Shown: positions 44,038 to 51,631 of the stretch, one piece after another
How the letters are laid out: each line of letters begins with the position of its first letter
Position numbering within the stretch: position 1 is the stretch's first letter
Assembly: GCF_048595755.1 (NCBI RefSeq)
Contig: NZ_CP184360.1
Span: 372,001-436,000, forward strand
Direction: 5' to 3'
Source of the DNA: Luteococcus sp048595755
GTDB lineage: Bacteria; Actinomycetota; Actinomycetes; Propionibacteriales; Propionibacteriaceae
Length of the DNA stretch: 64,000 bases
Program-made: the position numbers and the translations under genes
The notes under the pieces: generated by a model
What the model was told of the DNA's origin: nothing
Database searches by the model: none
The model's input: the letters and a program-made list of their open reading frames with translations, nothing else

Positions 44038-44157
44038 GGTGTTTCGGGAGTCCTCCCGCGTCGGGGGCCTGGTGGCCCCGGGTCTGTCGTTGTCTGGGTG
44101 GCGCTGGCATCCCGATGCCCGCGACGGACGGCCCTTGGCCTCATCGATGAGCTAGCG

Positions 44158-44184
44158 CTGGCACTCTAAGCTACCGAGTGCCAA
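44158..44184. promoter_or_regulatory. CIRCE element, copy 1
   Basis: CTGGCACTC-N9-GAGTGCCAA, an inverted repeat matching the HrcA operator TTAGCACTC-N9-GAGTGCTAA at most positions. It is upstream of groEL. Confidence 0.9.
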
Positions 44185-44192
44185 GTCCCTTT

Positions 44193-44219
44193 TTAGCACT
44201 CCCCCCAAGAGAGTGCAAA
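44193..44219. promoter_or_regulatory. CIRCE element, copy 2
   Basis: TTAGCACTC-N9-GAGTGCAAA, one arm identical to the HrcA consensus. It is spaced 8 bp from copy 1 and lies about 40 bp from the divergent 44259 gene, which it may also affect. Confidence 0.92.
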
Positions 44220-44258
44220 AGGCTGTCGCCCGTCCGCCAGTGGCGGCAGAATGTGGGC

Positions 44259-44696
44259 GTGCGCAAGCCCTCCCCCGGCCGCCAACCGGCCTCGCCAGCC
44301 ATGCTCGCCATCCGCAATGCAGGCAACTGGATCAACCTCAGCACGCCGCTGGGCTTGGCCGTCGCCGCCGCAGGCGGGGCGCGCCTGCGCCGCGGCCCCC
44401 GTGGCCTGTGGCTGGCCGATGGCTACCGGTGGAGCTTCCCCAAGGCTGGCGCCTTCACCATCGGCAATGTGGTGACCACCCGGCACCCGGACGTCGAGCA
44501 ATTGCTGCAGCGCCCCGGCCTGCTGGCACACGAGGAGAGCCACAGCTGGCAGTGGACCCTGTGCGCCGGGCTGCCCTTCCTGCCGGTCTACGGCGCCATG
44601 GCGCTGTGGTCGCTGCTGCGCCACGGCGACCACGCCACCGGGAACTTCTTCGAGTGCCAGGCCGACCTGCGCGACGGTGGCTACCGCGGCAGCTGA
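44259..44696 (+). CDS. Uncharacterised protein with HExxH-like motif
   Basis: 145 aa protein. It has a short hydrophobic N-terminal part (LSTPLGLAVAAAGGARL), a WLADGYRWSFPKAGAFTIGN segment, then LAHEESHSWQW, resembling a zinc HExxH motif, a hydrophobic helix (LPFLPVYGAMALWSLLRH) and FFECQADLRDGG. This looks like a conserved actinobacterial protein, but I know no function; a metal-binding or metallopeptidase-like role is inference. GTG at 44259 is chosen because CAGAAT lies 6 nt upstream; GTG at 44253 and ATG at 44301 are alternatives. It is divergent from groEL and shares the CIRCE region. Confidence 0.65.
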   Translation: MRKPSPGRQPASPAMLAIRNAGNWINLSTPLGLAVAAAGGARLRRGPRGLWLADGYRWSFPKAGAFTIGNVVTTRHPDVEQLLQRPGLLAHEESHSWQWTLCAGLPFLPVYGAMALWSLLRHGDHATGNFFECQADLRDGGYRGS

Positions 44697-44728
44697 GCCC
44701 CGACGGTCACGACGAGCGAACATGCGAA

Positions 44729-44758
44729 ACGCCCGCCATCCCGGAGGATGACGGGCGT
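44729..44758. terminator. Bidirectional terminator
   Basis: 13-bp stem ACGCCCGCCATCC / GGATGACGGGCGT with one mismatch and a CGGA loop, between converging genes. Confidence 0.75.
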
Positions 44759-44807
44759 CCCTGCGGCGTCCGGGGCCGTCAGTGGCGCGCCGGAGAGCCG
44801 GTCAAGC

Positions 44808-45002
44808 TCACTTCTTCAGGTCGTTGACCACGTCGTTGGCCTTGTCCTTGGCCTGCTCGATCTTCTGGCCAGCCTGGCCGTCGAACTCCTGAGCAGCACC
44901 CTCGGTCTGCAGACGCTCGTTGTCGGTGGCGTCCCCGGCGGCCTGCTTGGCCTTGCCGACGGCCTGGTCCTTGGCATTCTCGAACTTGTCACCGATACCC
45001 AT
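44808..45002 (-). CDS. CsbD-family stress protein
   Basis: 64 aa hydrophilic, helical CsbD-like protein: MGIGDKFENAKDQAVGKAKQ at the start, then GDATDNERLQTEGAAQEFDG and a Lys-ending tail. Family members are small general-stress (sigma-B type) proteins of unknown mechanism. The sequence upstream of the ATG has GGAAGGAAG close to the start, a strong ribosome-binding site. Monocistronic. Confidence 0.9.
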   Translation of the reverse strand: MGIGDKFENAKDQAVGKAKQAAGDATDNERLQTEGAAQEFDGQAGQKIEQAKDKANDVVNDLKK

Positions 45003-45113
45003 GGTTCTTCCTTCCGTCGCCCCGGCAGCTCCCGGGTGGTGTCCTCCACGCTAGGGCCGCACGGCACCGCTTACCAGTGCTTGCGCGTCGAGCGAACGCG
45101 GCAGCAGCCCTCC

Positions 45114-45392
45114 TCAGCGCACCAGGCGAGCCGCCGAACGGGCCTGGGCGCGGCGTTCGCGCAACCTGCGCAGCCGCTTGACCAGCAGGGGATCGTGCCG
45201 CAGCGCCTCGGGACGGTCGATCAACCGGTTGAGCACCTGGTGGTAGCGCGGCAGCGACATGTCGAAACGATCGCGGATCTCCTGCTCCCCCACGGCGCGT
45301 GCCGTCACCGGACGAGCCGCCTCGAAGTCCAGCATCGCCATCTCCAGGCTGCTGAGTTCGGGGCAGGGGTCGAGCGGCTGGGCGTCGGACAT
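45114..45392 (-). CDS. DUF3263 protein
   Basis: 92 aa, matching the actinobacterial DUF3263 family: a helical protein with LEMAMLDFEAARPV, IRDRFDMSLPRYHQVLNRLI (helix-turn-helix-like) and a basic C-terminus (VKRLRRLRERRAQARSAARL). Function is unknown; the layout suggests nucleic-acid binding. The ATG at 45392 is supported by TAGACT 7 nt upstream, predicting a leaderless mRNA. It is divergent from manA. Confidence 0.88.
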   Translation of the reverse strand: MSDAQPLDPCPELSSLEMAMLDFEAARPVTARAVGEQEIRDRFDMSLPRYHQVLNRLIDRPEALRHDPLLVKRLRRLRERRAQARSAARLVR

Positions 45393-45399
45393 GCCCGTG

Positions 45400-45405
45400 A
45401 GTCTA
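45400..45405 (-). promoter_or_regulatory. -10 hexamer TAGACT for DUF3263 gene, leaderless
   Basis: TAGACT, CACGGGC, then ATG at 45392 on the minus strand. Confidence 0.6.
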
Positions 45406-45569
45406 GGCGCGCCGCATCCCGGTGTCATGCGGGTGAGGTGGGCAGAATCCGCGCCAGACCGGGGGGGGTGATGCCCGCAGGACCTGCAACAAGGCCCGGT
45501 GACCTGCAAGACTGGATCGCGCGACGGCCACTCGGGCGCCACGCAGACACCACCAGAGGACTGAACCGT

Positions 45570-46739
45570 ATGTATTCGATGTCGGGAGCCATCCAGCACT
45601 ACGCCTGGGGATCGACCACGGCAATCCCTGAGATCCTGGGAACCGAGGCCACCAGCGAGCCACAGGCCGAATACTGGCTGGGCGCACATTCCAGCGCCCC
45701 CTCCACCGTGGACGGCAGGCCCCTTGACGAGCTGATCGCACAGCAGCCAACCATCGTCGGCAATGCCAGCGTGCAGGCCTTCGGGCCCTGCCTGCCCTAC
45801 CTGTTGAAGGTGCTGGCCGCCAACCGCCCGTTGTCGCTGCAGGCCCACCCCACGCGGGAGCAGGCCGAGGAGGGCTTCGCGCTGGAGAACTCGCTGGGCA
45901 TTGCGCTCGACGACCCCAAGCGCACCTACAAGGACGCCTGGCCCAAGCCGGAGCTGATGCTCGCGCTGACCCCCTTCGACGCCCTGTGCGGCTTCCGGGA
46001 CAGCCTGCTCACCGCCGAACTGTTCGAACGGGTCGGCATTCCCGCCCTGGACCAGATGGTGGCCCCGCTGCGCATGCGTGGCGGATCCGCCGGCCTGATG
46101 GAGGTCTTCCTCGACGCCCTGGGCCAGACCGACGAGCGTCGTGACCTGGTCAACGAGACGGTGGCGCGCTGCCTGCCCCACAGCGACGAGCAGGGCGACT
46201 TCGGCGAATTCTGCCGCACGGCGGTGATGCTCGACGAGTTCTACCCCGGCGACAGCTCGATCCTGGCCGCCCTGATGATGAACCGCTTCACGATGCAGCC
46301 CGGCGAGGGGGTCTTCCTGCCGGCCGGCAACATGCACGCCTATCTCAAGGGCACCGGCATCGAGATCATGGCCAATTCCGACAATGTGCTGCGCGGCGGC
46401 CTGACCCCCAAGCACATCGACGTGGACGCCCTGGTCTCCGTGGTCGATTTCGACGCCGCCCCGGTGGAGCTGGTGCGCGCCGTCCAGGAGGCCCCGGGCC
46501 TGAGCCGCTACCCCACCCCGGCCCCCGAGTTCGCGCTGTGGCAGCTCGACCTGGCCGATGGGATCGAGGTGAGACTGCCCGCCGTCGACCTGGGCCGCAC
46601 CCTGCTCGTGGTGGAGGGATCGCTGACCGGCTCCGACGGCACGACGCTGACCAAGGGGCAGGCCGCCTTCCTGGAGGCGGGCGAGGACGTCACCGTCACG
46701 GGCACCGCCACTGCCTTCCTGGCCGCGCCGGGAGTCTGA
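45570..46739 (+). CDS. manA: Mannose-6-phosphate isomerase, class I
   Basis: 389 aa type I phosphomannose isomerase (fructose-6-P to mannose-6-P), supplying GDP-mannose for glycans. It begins MSGAIQHYAWGSTTAIPEIL. Zinc-site segments are LSLQAHPTREQAEEGF and the PAGNMHAYLKGTGIEIMANS motif. A cupin-like C-terminal domain completes the fold. ATG at 45570 has AGAGGA about 9 nt upstream. It stands alone, with a tRNA-Thr gene 58 nt downstream on the same strand. Confidence 0.95.
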   Translation: MYSMSGAIQHYAWGSTTAIPEILGTEATSEPQAEYWLGAHSSAPSTVDGRPLDELIAQQPTIVGNASVQAFGPCLPYLLKVLAANRPLSLQAHPTREQAEEGFALENSLGIALDDPKRTYKDAWPKPELMLALTPFDALCGFRDSLLTAELFERVGIPALDQMVAPLRMRGGSAGLMEVFLDALGQTDERRDLVNETVARCLPHSDEQGDFGEFCRTAVMLDEFYPGDSSILAALMMNRFTMQPGEGVFLPAGNMHAYLKGTGIEIMANSDNVLRGGLTPKHIDVDALVSVVDFDAAPVELVRAVQEAPGLSRYPTPAPEFALWQLDLADGIEVRLPAVDLGRTLLVVEGSLTGSDGTTLTKGQAAFLEAGEDVTVTGTATAFLAAPGV

Positions 46740-46797
46740 GGTTCGACAGCGGCGGTCCGGCTGGGCACAATTGGTCCAGCCGCACCAGCCGCGGTGT

Positions 46798-46870
46798 GCC
46801 TCTGTAGCTCAGTTGGTAGAGCGCCTCTCTTGTAAAGAGGATGTCGCGGGTTCGAATCCTGTCAGAGGCT
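46798..46870 (+). tRNA. tRNA-Thr(UGU)
   Basis: 73-nt cloverleaf: acceptor GCCTCTG / CAGAGGC, D-arm GCTCAGTTGGTAGAGC, anticodon loop CTTGTAA (anticodon UGU, codon ACA), TTCGAAT loop, discriminator U. No encoded CCA. Confidence 0.95.
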
Positions 46871-46873
46871 CGA

Positions 46874-47209
46874 TCAGGGGCGTTTCCGGTCGATCTCAGT
46901 CGACCAGGGACGCCCCTTCGCCTTCCAGCCCCGCATCCCGCCCTTCAGCTCAGCGGCATCGATGCCGTGTTCGAGCAGCAGCGCCGTGGCCTTCTTGCCC
47001 TTGGTGCCACCACCACAGGTGACGGGCAAGGAGCCCTCCACCCGGGGCAGCTCGTCGAGCCGGTCCGACAGCTGGGCCAGTGGGATGTGCACCGCGGCGG
47101 GAGCATGACCGGCCTCCCACTGGGACTGGTCACGCACGTCGAGGATCACGGCGTCGTCGCCAAGATCGTCGATCATCACCTGGGGCAGTTGGGGATCAAG
47201 ATCACTCAT
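46874..47209 (-). CDS. Rhodanese-domain protein
   Basis: 111 aa single rhodanese domain. It contains VILDVRDQSQWEAGHAPAAV, the AVHIPLAQL strand and the active-site loop CGGGTKGKKA with the catalytic Cys near residue 67, then LKGGMRGWKAKG. It may be a sulfurtransferase or a sulfur/phosphate-sensing domain. ATG at 47209 is favoured by CACAAT 7 nt upstream; ATG at 47218 is an alternative. It runs opposite the tRNA-Thr and ends 3 nt from it. Confidence 0.9.
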   Translation of the reverse strand: MSDLDPQLPQVMIDDLGDDAVILDVRDQSQWEAGHAPAAVHIPLAQLSDRLDELPRVEGSLPVTCGGGTKGKKATALLLEHGIDAAELKGGMRGWKAKGRPWSTEIDRKRP

Positions 47210-47216
47210 GGGTCCC

Positions 47217-47222
47217 ATTGTG
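47217..47222 (-). promoter_or_regulatory. -10-like hexamer CACAAT for rhodanese gene
   Basis: CACAAT, GGGACCC, then the ATG at 47209; no Shine-Dalgarno sequence. Confidence 0.4.
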
Positions 47223-47260
47223 TCCGATCAGTCCGTGTCCGATCAGCCCGTGTCCGATCC
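47219..47260. repeat. 15-bp tandem repeat in divergent promoter region
   Basis: GTGTCCGATCAGTCC, GTGTCCGATCAGCCC and a partial GTGTCCGATCCC lie head to tail between the rhodanese and methyltransferase genes. Confidence 0.8.
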
Positions 47261-47300
47261 CCGTACGGGTGGGCTTGGAGCCGTGTGGAAGGATGGCGGG

Positions 47301-47918
47301 GTGAGCGAGAACACGATCGAACCGGGCAAGTGGGAACAGATGGTTGCGGCCAATCCGCAGCACCCCCACAACTATGCCGAGCGCTTCCGCCAGATGGCCG
47401 CCAATGGCGCAGACCTGCTGGGCGAGGCGCGTTTCGTCGACGCGATGGCTCCGCGTGGAGCGCGGATCCTGGACGCCGGCTGCGGGCCGGGCCGGCACGC
47501 CAGCTGGTTGGCCGAGCGCGGCCACGACGTCGTGGGAGTTGATCTTGACCCCACGCTGATCGAGATCGCCCGGCGCGAGGCCCCCGGGCCGCGCTACTTC
47601 GCGCAAGACCTCGCCCTGCTCGACCTGCCCGCCCAAGGGGTGACCGAGCCCTTCGACGTGATCCTGAGCGCCGGGAATGTCATCACCTTCCCCGCGGCCT
47701 CCAGCCGTCGTCGGATCCTGGCCAACCTGGCCGCCCACCTGGCTCCGGAGGGTCGCGCCGTCATCGGCTTCGGCGCCGGCCGCGGCTACGACTTCCAGGA
47801 CTTCCTCGTCGACGCCCAGGCCAGCGGGCTCAACCTGCAGCTGGGCTTGGGCACCTGGGACCTCAAGCCCTTCCGGGAGGACTCGGACTTCCTGGTGGCC
47901 ATCTTCGCAAGGAGCTGA
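47301..47918 (+). CDS. Class I SAM-dependent methyltransferase
   Basis: 205 aa methyltransferase with a Rossmann fold: motif I ILDAGCGPGRHASWL near residue 55, the acidic VVGVDLDPTLIEIA end of strand 2, FDVILSAGNVITFP (motif IV) and a C-terminal sheet. The acceptor is unknown. GTG at 47301 is chosen (AAGGAT 6 nt upstream); a frame continuing upstream only adds repeat-encoded VSDQ units. It is followed 1 nt later by a macrodomain gene, forming an operon. Confidence 0.88.
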   Translation: MSENTIEPGKWEQMVAANPQHPHNYAERFRQMAANGADLLGEARFVDAMAPRGARILDAGCGPGRHASWLAERGHDVVGVDLDPTLIEIARREAPGPRYFAQDLALLDLPAQGVTEPFDVILSAGNVITFPAASSRRRILANLAAHLAPEGRAVIGFGAGRGYDFQDFLVDAQASGLNLQLGLGTWDLKPFREDSDFLVAIFARS

Positions 47919-47919
47919 C

Positions 47920-48441
47920 ATGCACACCGACCAGATCGAGGTGGTACGCGGCGACATCACCCGGCTCGAGGTGGACGCCGTGGTCAATGCCGCCAATTCC
48001 GGCCTGCTGGGTGGCGGTGGCGTGGATGGGGCGATCCACCGCGCCGGGGGCCCGCAGATCCTGGCCGAGTGCCGGCAACTGCGGGCCACCACCCTTCCCG
48101 AGGGACTGCCTGCCGGACAGGCCGTGGCCACCACGGCAGGTCGGATGCCGGCGCGCTGGGTGGTGCACACCGTGGGCCCCGTGTACTCCAGGAGCACGGA
48201 TCGTTCCGCCACCCTGGCCTCCTGCTACCGGGAGTGCCTGCGGGTGGCCGACGAGCTGGGCGCCGACAGCATCGCCTTTCCCACCATCTCGGCCGGCGTC
48301 TACGGCTGGCCGATGGACGACGCCACCCGGATTGCGGTGCAGACCGTGCTGGCGACCGAGTCGCGGGTGCAGCGGGTGGTGCTGGTTGCCTTCAACGAGG
48401 CGGCGGAACAGGGCTACCGAGAGGCGCTGGGCCGCGGCTGA
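47920..48441 (+). CDS. Macrodomain protein (O-acetyl-ADP-ribose deacetylase type)
   Basis: 173 aa single macrodomain of the YmdB/MacroD group. ADP-ribose-binding motifs: DAVVNAANSGLLGGGGVDGA near residue 18 and FPTISAGVYGWP near residue 120. It also has VVHTVGPVYS. It likely hydrolyses O-acetyl-ADP-ribose or removes ADP-ribose from proteins or nucleic acids. ATG at 47920 has AAGGAG 5 nt upstream, inside the end of the methyltransferase gene. Its stop codon lies within a hairpin shared with the converging DedA gene. Confidence 0.93.
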   Translation: MHTDQIEVVRGDITRLEVDAVVNAANSGLLGGGGVDGAIHRAGGPQILAECRQLRATTLPEGLPAGQAVATTAGRMPARWVVHTVGPVYSRSTDRSATLASCYRECLRVADELGADSIAFPTISAGVYGWPMDDATRIAVQTVLATESRVQRVVLVAFNEAAEQGYREALGRG

Positions 48442-48459
48442 TCCGCCCCGGTGGATCAG
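48438..48459. terminator. Hairpin spanning two convergent stop codons
   Basis: CTGATCCGCC / GGTGGATCAG (one G-U) around CC. It contains the stop of the macrodomain gene and the stop of the dedA gene. Confidence 0.5.
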
Positions 48460-49226
48460 GCCTGCTGCTTCTTACGGGCGTTGAGCGTGGTGGACCCGAT
48501 GATGAAGAGGATCAGGCCGATGGCCACGTAGTTCGCGATCTTGGCGTACTGCTTCAGCAGCTGCACCGCGGGTTCACCCACCTGCCAGCCGAACCAGAAG
48601 TAGAGCAGCATCCAGGACGTGCTGGCGATGAAGTCGAGCACCATGAACTTCTTCCAGCTCATGCCGGTGGAGCCGGCCAGCACGAAGATCACCTGCATCA
48701 GCGGCAGTGGGATGGGGACGTAGGCGACGAACATGCCCAGCCACCCGAGCTTGTGGGCCCAGGTCTCCGCCTTGGCATAGTTGCGGGCGGCGCGCTTGGA
48801 CTGCCCGGCCCAGACCTCGATCATGCCGCGGCCCCACAGCTTGCCGGCCCACCAGAAGACCCAGTCGAACTTGATCGACATGAGCGATCCGGCCACCAGG
48901 TACCACCACCAGTGGGGTGCCAATCCTTGGCTGGCCAGAGCTCCCATGGCCGCCGTGCCGGAGCGAGATCCCGTCAGGGCCACCAGCACCGGTGGGTTGA
49001 GCCCCAGCAGCCAGCCGCGCAGCGGCAGCATGGCCAGCCCGAACAGTCCCATGAACAGGATCCAGGCCATGCACTGCTTGTCGGCCCGGCCGGGTTCGTG
49101 CTTCCACGGCATCCCCGGGTCATCCCACCACTCGCGCTCGGGCGCGTCGGTCTGGGGCGGCTGCTCGGTGACGTCGACGGGTGGCGTCTGGCGGGCCTGC
49201 CAGGGATCGGGCTGCTGCGTGGTCAC
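48456..49226 (-). CDS. DedA/VTT-family membrane protein
   Basis: 256 aa with a hydrophilic, Pro/Gln-rich N-terminus of about 50 residues, then five to six TM segments in DedA (VTT domain) order: FDWVFWWAGKLWGRGMIEVW, GMFVAYVPIPLPLMQVIFVL with conserved prolines and GSTGMSWKKFMVLDFIAST (truncated DedA F/R..G motif). Members scramble or flip lipids such as C55-P or PE. GTG at 49226 is supported by TACGCT 6 nt upstream. It is a single gene. Confidence 0.85.
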   Translation of the reverse strand: MTTQQPDPWQARQTPPVDVTEQPPQTDAPEREWWDDPGMPWKHEPGRADKQCMAWILFMGLFGLAMLPLRGWLLGLNPPVLVALTGSRSGTAAMGALASQGLAPHWWWYLVAGSLMSIKFDWVFWWAGKLWGRGMIEVWAGQSKRAARNYAKAETWAHKLGWLGMFVAYVPIPLPLMQVIFVLAGSTGMSWKKFMVLDFIASTSWMLLYFWFGWQVGEPAVQLLKQYAKIANYVAIGLILFIIGSTTLNARKKQQA

Positions 49227-49232
49227 CGCGCC

Positions 49233-49238
49233 AGCGTA
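49233..49238 (-). promoter_or_regulatory. -10 hexamer TACGCT for dedA, leaderless
   Basis: TACGCT, GGCGCG, then the GTG at 49226. Confidence 0.45.
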
Positions 49239-49276
49239 CCCGGGGCCGATGCCATGCCCCGGGCACGCGCTGGGGC

Positions 49277-50521
49277 TCAGCCCACCTCGGCGCGGGCCTT
49301 CACGAAGGCGGCCACCGCGGCCTCCAGGTCGTCCCGGGTGAGGGTGGCGGACATCTGGGTGCGGATGCGGGCCTTGTCCTGCGGCACGACAGGGTAGCTG
49401 AAGGCGCGCACGTAGATGCCCTCGTCCAGGATGATGTCGGCCATCTTGGCGGCCTTGACCGCGTCCCCCACCATGACGGGCACGATCGCGTGGTCGCTGT
49501 GGGGAATCTCGAAGCCCAAGCGGCCCATTTCCTGCCGGAACCAGGCGGTGTTCTCGTTCAACCGATCGCGCAGTTCGCCGGATTCCTCCAGCAGTTCTAG
49601 GGTGGCCAGGGCAGCGCCGGCGATCGAGGGGGCCAGCGAGTTGCTGAACAGGTAGGGCCGGCTGCGCTGACGCAGCATCTCGACGATCTCGGCCCGGGCG
49701 CAGGTGTAGCCGCCCGACGCGCCGCCCAGCGCCTTGCCCAGCGTGCCGGTGATGATGTCGACGCGGTCACTCACCCCGTACTTCTCGGGGGTTCCGGCGC
49801 CGGTGGGCCCGACGAATCCGACGGCGTGCGAATCGTCGACCATCACCAGGGCGTCGTACTTCTCCGCCAGGTCACAGATCTCGTCCAGCGGAGCCAGGTA
49901 GCCGTCCATGCTGAAGACCCCGTCGGTGGCGATCAGCCGATAGCGGCAGTCCTTGGCCTCGACGAGCCTGGCCTCCAGGTCTGCCATGTCGCGGTTCTTG
50001 TAGCGCAACCGCTTGGCCTTGCTCAACCGGACTCCGTCGATGATCGACGCGTGGTTCAGCTCGTCGGAGATGATCGCGTCTTCGGGGCCGCACAACACCT
50101 CGAAGAGTCCACCATTGGCGTCGAAGCAGGAGCTGTAGAGGATGGTGTCCCAGGCCTGGCCGTCGCGGGCCTCGACAGGCTCGGCCGTCGCACTGCCCCG
50201 GTCCCCGAGCTTGTCGAGGGGGTGGAGGAAGTTGGTGATCTTGGATTCCAGCGTCTTGTGCAGGTCCTGGGTGCCACAGATGAAGCGCACCGAGGCCATC
50301 CCGAAGCCCCAGTCGTCGAGCGCCTTCTTGGCGGCGTCGATGAGCCGGGGGTCGTCGGCCAGCCCGAGGTAGTTGTTGGCGCACAGGTTGACCACGCGTC
50401 GGCCTTCGACGTCGATGTGGGCGCTCTGTGCGGAGCTGAGGGGAACCTCATGCTTGTAGAGGCCCTGTTCCTTGAGCTCGGCCAGTTGTGTGGACAGGTC
50501 GTCCTTGATCTTGCCGTACAT
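49277..50521 (-). CDS. kbl: Glycine C-acetyltransferase with repeat-encoded insertion
   Basis: 414 aa 2-amino-3-ketobutyrate CoA ligase (PLP fold-type I), converting 2-amino-3-ketobutyrate + CoA to glycine + acetyl-CoA. Motifs: FICGTQDLHKTLE, ILYSSCFDANGGLFEVL, VDDSHAVGFVG and the PLP lysine in TGTLGKALGGASGGY. Relative to E. coli Kbl about 20 extra residues sit near 100-124 (DKLGDRGSATAEPVEA and flanks), encoded by the dispersed palindromic repeat. The site is a surface loop between FL and TILYSS, so activity is probably kept. It lies 1 nt after tdh, in a threonine-catabolic operon. Confidence 0.95.
   Translation of the reverse strand: MYGKIKDDLSTQLAELKEQGLYKHEVPLSSAQSAHIDVEGRRVVNLCANNYLGLADDPRLIDAAKKALDDWGFGMASVRFICGTQDLHKTLESKITNFLHPLDKLGDRGSATAEPVEARDGQAWDTILYSSCFDANGGLFEVLCGPEDAIISDELNHASIIDGVRLSKAKRLRYKNRDMADLEARLVEAKDCRYRLIATDGVFSMDGYLAPLDEICDLAEKYDALVMVDDSHAVGFVGPTGAGTPEKYGVSDRVDIITGTLGKALGGASGGYTCARAEIVEMLRQRSRPYLFSNSLAPSIAGAALATLELLEESGELRDRLNENTAWFRQEMGRLGFEIPHSDHAIVPVMVGDAVKAAKMADIILDEGIYVRAFSYPVVPQDKARIRTQMSATLTRDDLEAAVAAFVKARAEVG
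50170..50222. repeat. Dispersed palindromic repeat inside kbl
   Basis: Inverted arms CCTCGACAGGCTCGGCC (50170-50186) and CCCCGAGCTTGTCGAGGGG (50203-50221) around about 16 nt. The element is in frame with kbl and encodes the extra loop. Confidence 0.88.
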
Positions 50522-50522
50522 G

Positions 50523-51551
50523 TCAGTTGCTCCAGTCCATGACGACCTTGCCGCCCTTGCCGTTCCCGGCGGTGGCGAAGGCCTGTTCGTGCTCGGTGTA
50601 GTGGAAGCGGTCAGTGATGACCCCCGAGATGTCCAGACCCGATTCCAGCAGCACGCTCATGGCATACCAGGTCTCGAAGATCTCCCGCCCGGTGACGCCC
50701 TTGAGCGTGAGCATGTTGAAGATGATCTTGCTGAAGTCGATCTCGGTGGGCTTGCTGGGGGTGCCCAACAGGGCGATGCGCCCGCCGTGGGTCATGTGGT
50801 CGATCATGCTGGCCAGCGCGATTCCCGAACCGGACATCTCCAGGCCGATGTCGAAGCCCTCCTTCATCCGTGCCCGTTCGAAGACGGTCGACAGCTGTTC
50901 CCGACCCACGTTGATGGTGTCGGCCAGGCCGAGGCTTCGTGCCAGTTCCAGGCGCTCGTCGGACAGGTCGCTGACCACCACGTGGCGGGCACCGGCGAAC
51001 TGCGCCACCAGCGCCGCCATGATGCCGATCGGCCCGGCGCCGCTGACCAGCACGTCCTCCCCCAGGCAGGGGAACTGCAGTGCCGTGTGGACGGCATTGC
51101 CGAAGGGGTCGAAGATGGCCGCGACGTCGGGGTCGATCGGCCGGTGGTGGACCCAGATGTTGCTGGCCGGCATGGCGAAGTACTCGCTGAAACAGCCCGG
51201 AACCATGTAGCCGATGCCCTTGGTGTTGCGGCACAGGTGACGCTTGCCGGCCAGGCAGGCGCGGCAGCGGCCGCAGACATAGTGGCCCTCACCACTGACG
51301 AACATGCCCACCTCGAGGTCTTGCACCTCCGAGCCCAGGTGCACGATCTCACCGCAGAACTCGTGGCCGATGACCAGCGGTGTGGGCACCACGCGTTGGG
51401 CCCACGGGTCCCATTTGTCGATGTGGAGGTCCGTGCCGCAGATGCCGGTGCGCATCACCTTGATCAGCACTTCATTGGGGCCGGCCACCGGCTCCGGCAC
51501 TTCAACCAGCTGCAACCCCGGCTCCGGGGTGACCTTGACCAATGCCTTCAT
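50523..51551 (-). CDS. tdh: L-threonine 3-dehydrogenase
   Basis: 342 aa zinc alcohol-dehydrogenase-family enzyme (L-threonine + NAD+ to 2-amino-3-ketobutyrate). The catalytic zinc site MRTGICGTDLHIDKWD (Cys, His-Asp), structural zinc cysteines in VCGRCRACLAGKRHLCR, Tdh-specific NTKGIGYMVPG and the NAD motif VSGAGPIGIMAALVAQ are intact. ATG at 51551 has AGGAG 5 nt upstream. It is first gene of the tdh-kbl operon and divergent from sdaA, so threonine, serine and glycine breakdown are grouped. Confidence 0.97.
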   Translation of the reverse strand: MKALVKVTPEPGLQLVEVPEPVAGPNEVLIKVMRTGICGTDLHIDKWDPWAQRVVPTPLVIGHEFCGEIVHLGSEVQDLEVGMFVSGEGHYVCGRCRACLAGKRHLCRNTKGIGYMVPGCFSEYFAMPASNIWVHHRPIDPDVAAIFDPFGNAVHTALQFPCLGEDVLVSGAGPIGIMAALVAQFAGARHVVVSDLSDERLELARSLGLADTINVGREQLSTVFERARMKEGFDIGLEMSGSGIALASMIDHMTHGGRIALLGTPSKPTEIDFSKIIFNMLTLKGVTGREIFETWYAMSVLLESGLDISGVITDRFHYTEHEQAFATAGNGKGGKVVMDWSN

Positions 51552-51631
51552 CTTTTCTCCTCACCTGAGCCTGACACAGAAAATACTCCCGCGGAAGATG
51601 CGGGCTCAGTTCAGGTCTGGCACTGGAAAGA

